Positions 1 to 6,411 of a stretch of DNA of 8,491 nucleotides are shown in pieces. The translations under genes were made by a program, and so were the position numbers. The stretch comes from Pseudomonadota bacterium (GTDB lineage: Bacteria; Myxococcota_A; Polyangia; Polyangiales; Sandaracinaceae). The notes below the pieces were generated by a model that saw only the letters and a program-made list of their open reading frames with translations, ran no database searches and was not told the DNA's origin. Every line of letters begins with the position of its first letter. Positions within the stretch are counted from its first letter, which is position 1. The stretch covers positions 1-8,491 of the forward strand of contig JAEZBP010000978.1 of assembly GCA_023427125.1 (NCBI GenBank), given 5' to 3'.

Positions 1-487
1 GCTCCCGACCGACGCCGCGCCGCGCTTCGATCCGGCCTTCGATCCGGAGGCGGGCGTCCCGCGGATCCCCGATGCGCCGATCGTCGTCGCACCTCCGGCC
101 GCGCCGCCACTGCCCCGCGACGATGGAGCGGTGCGCAGCTATCGCGAGGCGCTCGCCCACATGTCGGCGCGCCGGCTCGACGAGGCGCTCGCCGGGCTCG
201 ACACGTTCTTGCGCGCGCACCCCGCCCACGCCTACGCGGACAACGCGATGTACTGGCGCGGCGAGATCCACTACGCGCGCCGCGACTACCGGCGCGCGCT
301 CGCCGAGCTCACCGCGCTGGTCGAGCGCTACCCGCGCGGCAGCAAGATCCCGGAGGCGCTCCTCCGGATCGGGCTCTGCCATGCGCGGATGGGCGACGCG
401 GCGCGCGCCCGGCAGATCTTCGAGCGGCTGCGCACCGAGTTCCCGCGCAGCGTCGCGGCCCGCATGGTGCCCGAGGAGGACGTCTAG
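1..487 (+). CDS. TPR protein, YbgF/CpoB-like (3' part only)
   Basis: This is the C-terminal part of a tetratricopeptide protein. The frame is open from base 2 to the TAG at 485-487, so about 161 residues are visible and the start lies off the left edge. A GTG at 131 is only an internal valine, because the frame continues upstream through a Pro/Ala-rich linker. From about base 131 there are three helical repeats of YbgF/CpoB type: a YREAL...RRLDEAL unit, a YWRGEIHYARRDYRRAL unit, and a LLRIGLCHARMGDAARA unit ending in EFPRS. In known bacteria CpoB/YbgF is periplasmic and works with Tol-Pal and peptidoglycan synthesis during division; the same role here is inferred. The next gene, a LysM protein, begins on the base after the stop, which supports a shared envelope role. 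It could also be another outer-membrane TPR protein of BamD type, since the N-terminus is missing. Confidence 0.82.
   Translation, partial: LPTDAAPRFDPAFDPEAGVPRIPDAPIVVAPPAAPPLPRDDGAVRSYREALAHMSARRLDEALAGLDTFLRAHPAHAYADNAMYWRGEIHYARRDYRRALAELTALVERYPRGSKIPEALLRIGLCHARMGDAARARQIFERLRTEFPRSVAARMVPEEDV
473..480 (+). promoter_or_regulatory. Shine-Dalgarno for the LysM gene
   Basis: GAGGAGGA lies 7 bases before the ATG at 488 and also encodes the last acidic residues of the upstream TPR gene. It fixes the start of the LysM gene and suggests translational coupling across the TAG|ATG junction. Confidence 0.75.
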
Positions 488-1597
488 ATGCGACGCGCCG
501 TGTTGTTCTCCATCGTTCTCGCTCTCGTCTCGGCCCCCGCGCTGGCGCAGATCGGCGTCTACGACGAGGAGGAGCCGCCTCGCCGTACGGAGGCGGGGCG
601 TCGCGGGCAGGGCGTGCGCATCAGCGAGCACGCGCGCAGCCTGCTGATCCCCGACACCTACACCGTACGGAGCGGCGACACCCTCTGGGACGTCACGGGG
701 CGCTACTACGGCAACCCGTGGGAGTGGCCGCGGGTCTGGTCGTACAACCCCGAGATCACCAACCCGCACTGGATCTACCCGCTCGATCAGCTGCGGCTCT
801 TGGCGCCGGGCGCGGAGGCGGCGGTCACCGAGCCGGTGAGCGGGCCGCGCATCGCGCGCTCGCGGCAGCGCGAGGCGCCGGGGACGGTCTTCCTGCGCCA
901 GCAAGGCTACCTCGATCCCGAGGCTCTCGCGCAGGCCGGCGTGATCGTCGGCTCGCCCGAGGACCACATGATGCTCGCGCCCTACGACAGCGTGTACGTC
1001 GAGTTCGAGGAGGGCGTCCGAGGGGAGCCTCGCGGCGAGTACACGGTCTTCCGCGAGGTGCCCGCGCCCGAGCGCGCGGCCGGCGAGAGCGGCACACTGG
1101 TGCGCATCTTCGGCACGGTGCGCATCGACTCGTACGATGCCGAGCGGCGCACGGCGCGCGCGACGATCATCGAGGCGCTCGATCCGATCGAGCGCGGCTT
1201 CCGCGTGGCGCCGATGCCGCGGCAGTTCGATCTCGTCCCGCCGAGGCCGGCGGATCGCGATCTCGAGACGACGGTGGCCGCGACGTTGAGGCCGCGCGAG
1301 CTCTTGGGCGACCAGCAGATCGTCTTCGTGTCGGTGGGCCGTGAGGAGGGCGTGGCGCTCGGGAATCGCTTCTTCGTGGTGCGGGCCGGCGACGTCTGGC
1401 GCGAGAGCTTGCCGGCGGAACCGGCGAACGCGGGGGCGACGGAGGAGGCGCCCCCGCGGCCGAGCGAGTATCCGCCCGAGATCGTGGCGGAGGGCAGGGT
1501 GGTGCACGTGCGGCCGCACTCGGCGACGCTGATGATCACCCGATCGGTGCGCGAGGTGCGGGTCGGCGATCGCGCGGAGATGCGCCAGGGCTACTGA
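488..1597 (+). CDS. Secreted LysM-domain envelope protein
   Basis: A 369-residue exported protein predicted to bind peptidoglycan. Residues 1-20 form a signal peptide (two Arg, a hydrophobic stretch, then APALA, with likely cleavage before Gln21). A single LysM domain spans about residues 58-106, with YTVRSGDTLW at its start, a GNPWEWPRVW segment, and the NPHWIYP signature typical of deltaproteobacterial LysM proteins. The remaining ~260 residues have no catalytic motif I recognise. Residues about 275-299 (GDQQIVFVSVGREEGV...GNRFFVV) and 335-365 (GRVVHVRPHSATLMI...VGD) look like the small beta-domain seen after LysM in such proteins and in FlgT C-termini. A Pro/Glu-rich insert at about 310-330 separates them. 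The start is fixed by a strong Shine-Dalgarno and by the signal peptide. It probably forms an envelope operon with the TPR gene. The specific role is unknown. Confidence 0.85.
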   Translation: MRRAVLFSIVLALVSAPALAQIGVYDEEEPPRRTEAGRRGQGVRISEHARSLLIPDTYTVRSGDTLWDVTGRYYGNPWEWPRVWSYNPEITNPHWIYPLDQLRLLAPGAEAAVTEPVSGPRIARSRQREAPGTVFLRQQGYLDPEALAQAGVIVGSPEDHMMLAPYDSVYVEFEEGVRGEPRGEYTVFREVPAPERAAGESGTLVRIFGTVRIDSYDAERRTARATIIEALDPIERGFRVAPMPRQFDLVPPRPADRDLETTVAATLRPRELLGDQQIVFVSVGREEGVALGNRFFVVRAGDVWRESLPAEPANAGATEEAPPRPSEYPPEIVAEGRVVHVRPHSATLMITRSVREVRVGDRAEMRQGY

Positions 1598-1636
1598 GCT
1601 TGCCCTTCGACCGCTCACCCCTCCATGCTCCCCGCG

Positions 1637-2431
<795 letters not shown>

Positions 2432-2926
2432 GTGCGCGTCACGCTCATCGCCGCGGTCGCGGACAACGGGGTCATCGGCCGCGAGGGCGATCTCCCGTGG
2501 CACCTGCCCGACGACCTCAAGCAGTTCAAGCGGCACACGCTCGACCATCCGATCGTCATGGGCCGCAAGACCTGGGAGTCCCTGCCGGGTCTGCTCCCGC
2601 GTCGGCCGCACATCGTGGTCACGCGCCGCGAGCGCTACGACGCCGAGGGCGCCGAGGTGGCGCACGATCTCGACGAGGCGCTCGCGCGGGCGGCGCGCCG
2701 TGACGAGCACGAGGTCTTCGTGATCGGCGGCGCCGAGATCTTCGCCCTCGCGCTCCCGCAGGCCGATCGCCTCGTGATCACCCACGTGGAGGCCGAGGTC
2801 GAGGGCGACGTCGTCTTTCCGCCCGTGGACTGGTCGGCGTGGCGGGCAGTCGACGAGGCGGCGCACCAGGCCGACGCGCGCCACGCCTATCCGTTCCGCG
2901 TCGTCACCTACGAGCGGGCTCGCTGA
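2432..2926 (+). CDS. folA: Dihydrofolate reductase
   Basis: Reduces dihydrofolate to tetrahydrofolate with NADPH, regenerating the folate oxidised by the ThyA encoded just upstream. The 164-residue length is normal for chromosomal DHFR. Visible motifs are IAAVADNGVIG at residues 6-16, LPWHLPDDL at 21-29 with the substrate-binding acid at Asp28 (aligned with E. coli Asp27), VMGRKTWESLP at 42-52, and VFVIGGAEIF at 95-104, the NADPH glycine motif. The start is GTG, directly after the thyA TGA (2429-2431). A weak GAAGG at 2416-2420 is the only Shine-Dalgarno candidate, so re-initiation after thyA is likely. The last 23 bases overlap the 3' end of the convergent pyrD gene. Trimethoprim sensitivity cannot be judged from sequence alone. 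Confidence 0.96.
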   Translation: MRVTLIAAVADNGVIGREGDLPWHLPDDLKQFKRHTLDHPIVMGRKTWESLPGLLPRRPHIVVTRRERYDAEGAEVAHDLDEALARAARRDEHEVFVIGGAEIFALALPQADRLVITHVEAEVEGDVVFPPVDWSAWRAVDEAAHQADARHAYPFRVVTYERAR

Positions 2927-4022
2927 CCTTCGAGCGCGCGTGCTCGGCGCCGACCGCCTCGGCGACGCTCGCGTAGCCCGCCGCGCGCGCGCGCTCGGCC
3001 AGGCCGCGCGCGATCCGAGAGGGCGCGAGCGGGCCGCCGTAGATGAAGCCCGTGTAGATCTGGACGAGCGTCGCGCCGGCGAGGATGCGGGTCCACGCGT
3101 CGCTCGCGTCTTCGATGCCGCCCGCCGCGATTAACACGAGCCGGCCGTCCGAGCGCCTGTAGAGCCGCCGCAGCACCTCGAGCGCGCGCGCCTTCAGCGG
3201 CGCGCCGCTCAGCCCACCCGCACCGCACGCGCGCACCTCGTCCTCGCTGCTCGCGAGGCCCGCGCGATCGATGGTCGTGTTGGTGGCCACGATGCCGTCG
3301 AGGCCGAGCTCGAGCGCGAGATCGGCGACCGCGTCGACGTCCTCGTCGCTCAGGTCGGGCGCGATCTTCACGAGGAGCGGCGGCGGTCGCTTCGAGGCGC
3401 GCGAGGCGGCCTCGCGCGTCGCGCTCAGGATCGGCCGGAGCTTCTCCACCGCCTGCAGGTTTCGGAGCCCCGGAGTGTTCGGCGAGCTCACGTTGACGAC
3501 GAGGTAGTCGGCGTGAGGCGAGAGGCGCTCCGCGCTCCGCGCGTAGTCGCCCGCGGCCTCCTCCTCCGGCGTGATCTTGCTCTTGCCGATGTTGACCCCG
3601 ATCGGCACGCAATGGGGGCGCGCGAGCCGCGGCGTCGCGGCGGCGGAGCCCCCGTTGTTGAAGCCCATCCGGTTGATGATCGCGCGGTCGCGAGGGAGCC
3701 GGAACATGCGCGGCTTCTCGTTGCCCGGCTGCGCGTGCGCGGTGAGCGTGCCGACCTCGATGAAGCCGAAGCCGAGCCGCGCGAGCGCGTTGAAGCCGAT
3801 GGCATCCTTGTCGAAGCCGGCCGCGAGCCCGACCGGGCTCGGGAACGTGAGGCCGAGCGCTCGCACCTCGAGCGCCGGATCGCGCGGCGCGATGAGCGCC
3901 TCGGTCATCGCGCCGATCCCCGGCGCGCGCATCGCGGCGCGGAGCGCGCCGAACGCGACGTGGTGCGCGGCCTCGGGGGGCAGGCAGAAGGCGAGCGGTC
4001 GGATCAGGGTGCGGTAGAGCAT
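2904..4022 (-). CDS. pyrD: Dihydroorotate dehydrogenase (quinone), class 2
   Basis: Oxidises dihydroorotate to orotate in pyrimidine synthesis, using FMN and passing electrons to a membrane quinone. The 372 residues begin with an amphipathic N-terminal extension (LIRPLAFCLPPEAAHHVAFG), which in class 2 enzymes forms the membrane/quinone tunnel. It is absent from class 1. Family motifs follow in order: PVGLAAGFDKDA at 63-74, AQPGNEKPRMFRLP at 97-110, INRMGFNN at 116-123, NVSSPNTPGLR at 177-187 with the catalytic base Ser180 (E. coli Ser175), KIAPDL at 219-224, TNTT, GGLSG, an AAGGI phosphate-binding turn at 299-303, and VQIYTGFIYGG. The start overlaps the end of the upstream flavoprotein gene by 19 bases, so the two are almost certainly cotranscribed and coupled. 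The C-terminal 15 or so residues are a charged tail that overlaps folA on the other strand. Confidence 0.96.
   Translation of the reverse strand: MLYRTLIRPLAFCLPPEAAHHVAFGALRAAMRAPGIGAMTEALIAPRDPALEVRALGLTFPSPVGLAAGFDKDAIGFNALARLGFGFIEVGTLTAHAQPGNEKPRMFRLPRDRAIINRMGFNNGGSAAATPRLARPHCVPIGVNIGKSKITPEEEAAGDYARSAERLSPHADYLVVNVSSPNTPGLRNLQAVEKLRPILSATREAASRASKRPPPLLVKIAPDLSDEDVDAVADLALELGLDGIVATNTTIDRAGLASSEDEVRACGAGGLSGAPLKARALEVLRRLYRRSDGRLVLIAAGGIEDASDAWTRILAGATLVQIYTGFIYGGPLAPSRIARGLAERARAAGYASVAEAVGAEHARSKVSEPARR
2931..2946. other. Small hairpin just past the folA stop
   Basis: CGAGC at 2931-2935 pairs with GCTCG at 2942-2946 around a 6-base loop, four bases after the folA TGA. A second CGAGC/GCTCG pair (2911-2922, loop of two) precedes it. 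No T-tract follows on either strand, and the hairpin lies inside pyrD coding sequence. It could slow or protect the 3' end of either transcript, but such short GC palindromes are common in this base composition. Confidence 0.2.
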
Positions 4023-5212
4023 CGCTTCGGTGGCTCTCGGGAGGGCAGGCCGCGCCTCATGACGTGCCAGAGGTAGCTGCCGATGAGCGCCGGCATGTGC
4101 TGCGCGAGCCGGCCGTAGGCCTCTTCGCCCGACTCGGCGAGCGCGCGCAGGCGAGGAAGATCGAAGAGCACGCGCAGCCAGCGCGCGCCGGACGAGCCGT
4201 AGATGAGATCGGCCAGGTGCATCTGGAAGCGCAGGTTGCGACCCTCGGCCGTGTGCAAGAAGCCGCGCTCGTAGCCCGGGATGCGCTGGGAGCCGGCGTC
4301 GAGCGCCATCTTCAGCCGGGTCGCCGCGTACTGCGCATGGAAGAGCGCGGGCGCGATGCCCTCACCGAGGAGGGGATCGATCCCGTAGGCCTCGCCGACC
4401 AAGATCAGCCCCGGCCGATGTCCCCGCGCGCGCGTGTCGAAATAGCGCTCCGGCCATCCTCCGATCTTCTCCTCGGCGAGCCGGAAGCCGTGCCGCTGCG
4501 CGAAGCGCTCGATGTAGCGGCGGAGCTCGCTGCCCGGGACGCGCCCGCGCCCGTCCATGATCCCGAGCTTCCAGAGGTGCGCGCCGTCGGGCGAGCGATA
4601 AGGGAAGATCCACGCGTACCCCGGGATGCCCTGCGCGACCGGATCGAAGTCGAAGTAGAGGAGGGACGGATCGGGTGTCGCGCCGAGCGGCTCGTACACG
4701 GCCTCGACGAGCCGCCCGGTGATACCTCCGCGCAGCCCCGACGCGCGCCGGCTGATCCCGCACGCCCCGTCGGCGCCGGCCACCCATTCATAGGTCTCGC
4801 GGCGCCGGCCGGTGCAGACCGTCCAGCCGTCGCTCGCCGGCTCGATCGTGCTGACGTTCTCGCCTTCGCGAACCTCGACCCCCCGCTCCCTCGCCACCGC
4901 GAGGAGCGCGTCGTCGAGGAGCGCGCGGTCGAAGATCCACTGCGCGCCGCGCTCGACGATCTCGAGCTCGCCGAGCCCCGAGCGGAAGCGGATCGCGCGG
5001 GTGCGCAGGCCGCCCGGGAGCTCGGTGCCGAGCAGCGCGCCGAGCGCCTCCGTTCCCCGGAAGGTGACCCCGCCACCGCAGAGCTTCGGCCGCGGAAAGC
5101 GCGCCTTGTCGAGGATGACGAGGTCCGCAGGATCGACGCCGCGGTTGATGGACGCGATGGCGAGCGCGCTCCCCGCGGGACCTCCGCCGACGATCGCGAT
5201 CCGTCGCGCCAT
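4004..5212 (-). CDS. Geranylgeranyl-reductase-family FAD oxidoreductase
   Basis: A 402-residue flavoprotein of the GGR family (p-hydroxybenzoate-hydroxylase fold). Members reduce isoprenoid chains, for example in chlorophyll, archaeal lipids or menaquinone. Residues 5-15 (IAIVGGGPAGS) are the Rossmann GxGxxG, with Asp35 ending the second strand. PRPKLCGGG at 40-48 is the family PxxKxCGG signature with Cys45. GADGACG at 146-152 is the second FAD motif. YAWIFP at 199-204 fits the YxWxFP motif of archaeal GGRs, although the glycine pair that should follow is not kept. The third FAD motif reads LVGEAYGIDPLLGEGI (271-286), with Glu274 where GD is usual. The start is fixed because the Rossmann strand begins at residue 5. 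A promoter ends 9 bases upstream, implying an almost leaderless mRNA. Its partner downstream is quinone-linked pyrD, so a quinone side chain is a plausible substrate. The actual substrate is unknown. Confidence 0.85.
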   Translation of the reverse strand: MARRIAIVGGGPAGSALAIASINRGVDPADLVILDKARFPRPKLCGGGVTFRGTEALGALLGTELPGGLRTRAIRFRSGLGELEIVERGAQWIFDRALLDDALLAVARERGVEVREGENVSTIEPASDGWTVCTGRRRETYEWVAGADGACGISRRASGLRGGITGRLVEAVYEPLGATPDPSLLYFDFDPVAQGIPGYAWIFPYRSPDGAHLWKLGIMDGRGRVPGSELRRYIERFAQRHGFRLAEEKIGGWPERYFDTRARGHRPGLILVGEAYGIDPLLGEGIAPALFHAQYAATRLKMALDAGSQRIPGYERGFLHTAEGRNLRFQMHLADLIYGSSGARWLRVLFDLPRLRALAESGEEAYGRLAQHMPALIGSYLWHVMRRGLPSREPPKRCSTAP

Positions 5213-5221
5213 GCGGCGCGC

Positions 5222-5249
5222 AGGATAGGCCAGCGCGCGCCCCGGTCAA
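5222..5249 (-). promoter_or_regulatory. Sigma-70-type promoter for the GGR-pyrD operon
   Basis: Read on the minus strand: TTGACC (5249-5244) as -35, a 16-base spacer, and TATCCT (5227-5222) as -10. The -35 matches the consensus at five of six positions, and the -10 keeps T1, A2 and T6. The -10 ends 9 bases before the ATG at 5212, so transcription should begin about 2-4 bases upstream of the start codon. No Shine-Dalgarno fits in that space. Confidence 0.65.
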
Positions 5250-5409
5250 CGCGATCCTCGCCAGGCGGTCACGCGCGAGTGGTGATTCGCAACTTGGGTT
5301 GACAGGGGCCGCCATGGGCGCCGAGCGCCGAAGCGCGCTATGTTGGGGGGCGCTCCGAGGGGCGCAGCGCCGGACGCCATGTGGCCTTCCGACGCCCTCC
5401 TGCGCAGCC

Positions 5410-5426
5410 CGCGCGGTACACGCGCG
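5410..5426 (+). other. Leader hairpin upstream of the DUF3553-like gene
   Basis: CGCGCG (5410-5415) pairs with CGCGCG (5421-5426) around the loop GTACA, 14 bases before the Shine-Dalgarno. A second, looser stem (GGCGCT 5349-5354 with AGCGCC 5366-5371) lies upstream. If the mRNA starts near 5350 these would fold in a roughly 100-base leader. No known riboswitch pattern is recognised. Confidence 0.3.
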
Positions 5427-5440
5427 AGCGCGCCTCCAAC

Positions 5441-5448
5441 AAAGAGGA
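5441..5448 (+). promoter_or_regulatory. Shine-Dalgarno deciding the 5455 start
   Basis: AAAGAGGA lies 6 bases before the ATG at 5455 (9 before the second ATG at 5458). It is the only good ribosome site in the region and argues against the longer TTG-initiated frame from 5299. Confidence 0.7.
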
Positions 5449-5454
5449 CCGAAG

Positions 5455-6408
5455 ATGATGAGCTCGTCCCGAGTGAAGCCGAGCGTATTTGCCCACTGCG
5501 CGCGCCCCGAGTGGGGGCGCGCCGTCATCGCGGAGGAGCTGGAGGATCGGACCACCTACGTCTTCGAGAACGCCGGGGAGCGGACGCTCATCAACACGCC
5601 CTTCCGGCTCGAGGAGGTGGACCTCCCCATCGAGGAGCGCGAGGCGCTCGCCGCGTCCCTGCTGCGTCACCGCGGGCCCGCAAAGTCGAAGTCGGCGGCT
5701 GCGAGGAAGAAGCGTCCCGCCGCGAAGGCCGCGGACGGAGTGTCGTTCGAGAAGCAGGAGAAGCTCTTCACCGAGCGCTTCGCCGCCGGGTTCACTGATC
5801 CGAAGTACGTGAAGGAGGTGCGCGGCGGCGCCGGCGAGCTCGATCTCGACGCGCTGGTCGCGCTCGCGCAGGAGCTCCTCTCGGTCGAGCGCCTCGACGC
5901 GTCGATCGCGCGCGGCGCGTTCTCCGAGATCCACGCCGACGCCGAGAAGGTGCTCGCGGCCTCGAAGAAGCTCGCCTTCGCGAAGCCCGACAAGCCGGTC
6001 TTCGACAAGATGCCCGCCGCTAGCCACGAGGGCTTCGCGCTCGCGCTGCGCTCGCTGCTCTACGGCGAGGGAGCGTATGCGGTGCGCTTCAACGCGTTCG
6101 TCCGGTCGATCGCGCAGAAGGGCGTGCCGTGGACCGTCGCGACGCTCTTCGCAGCGGCGGTTCACCCCGACACCCACGTGCTGGTGAAGCAGGTCGCGAG
6201 CGTCCGGCAGGCGCGCGCGCTCGGCGTCACGGAGCCGCCGAGCGGCGCTCCGAGTGGCGCCGCGTACGCCAAGCACCTCGCGGTGGCGCAGGCCCTGCGG
6301 GAGCGGCTCGTCACGGCGGGCCACGCGCCGCGCGATCTCTTCGACGTCTACACCTACCAGTGGCGCACGCTCGGCAAGAGCGGGACGAAGGCCGCGGCGA
6401 CGGCCTGA
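5455..6408 (+). CDS. Unknown protein, DUF3553-like N-terminus plus helical domain
   Basis: A 317-residue cytoplasmic protein (no signal peptide or membrane segment) that I cannot assign a function. Residues about 12-57 form a small beta-rich module: FAHCARPEWGRAVI, then a stretch ending YVFENAGERTL. This resembles DUF3553, whose pattern has a WG turn and an FE.AG.K strand and which also occurs at the end of some UvrD-type helicases. Residues 74-94 are a Lys/Ala-rich linker (AKSKSAAARKK). From about 98 to 308 the protein is mainly helical, with an LLYGEG turn at 201-206, HPDTHVLVK at 237-245, and APRDLFDVYTYQW at 291-303. The charged linker and the domain type hint at nucleic-acid or protein binding, which is inference. 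The start is ATG 5455, or 5458 just after it, set by AAAGAGGA. It is a single gene between two convergent/divergent neighbours, with its stop 3 bases from that of the EEP lipoprotein gene. Confidence 0.75.
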   Translation: MMSSSRVKPSVFAHCARPEWGRAVIAEELEDRTTYVFENAGERTLINTPFRLEEVDLPIEEREALAASLLRHRGPAKSKSAAARKKRPAAKAADGVSFEKQEKLFTERFAAGFTDPKYVKEVRGGAGELDLDALVALAQELLSVERLDASIARGAFSEIHADAEKVLAASKKLAFAKPDKPVFDKMPAASHEGFALALRSLLYGEGAYAVRFNAFVRSIAQKGVPWTVATLFAAAVHPDTHVLVKQVASVRQARALGVTEPPSGAPSGAAYAKHLAVAQALRERLVTAGHAPRDLFDVYTYQWRTLGKSGTKAAATA

Positions 6409-6411
6409 GCC

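Larger units (their letters stand above)
5213..5454. other. Divergent intergenic region
   Basis: These 242 bases separate the minus-strand flavoprotein gene from the plus-strand unknown gene. They hold the minus-strand promoter at 5222-5249. A perfect TTGACA at 5299-5304 on the plus strand has no matching -10 at 16-18 bases; the nearest candidate, TATGTT at 5339-5344, is 34 bases away. Two GC-rich inverted repeats lie at 5349-5371 and 5410-5426. The reading frame of the plus-strand gene stays open back to a TTG at 5299, but that TTG is the first half of the TTGACA box and the intervening residues look non-coding. I see no RNA gene here. Confidence 0.6.

Noticed and set aside
72..647. A 191-codon Arg/Ser-rich frame across the TPR/LysM junction
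   Set aside because: It is a shifted frame over two well-supported genes and has no domain signal.
4064..5302. A 412-codon open frame on the plus strand opposite the flavoprotein gene
   Set aside because: Arg/Glu/Ala-rich shadow frame with no recognisable motif; the minus-strand gene has full FAD motifs and a promoter. Long antisense frames are expected at this GC content.
5338..6324. A 328-codon minus-strand frame opposite the DUF3553-like gene
   Set aside because: Low-complexity Arg/Leu/Glu composition and no start signal; the plus-strand frame has a good Shine-Dalgarno and ordered motifs.
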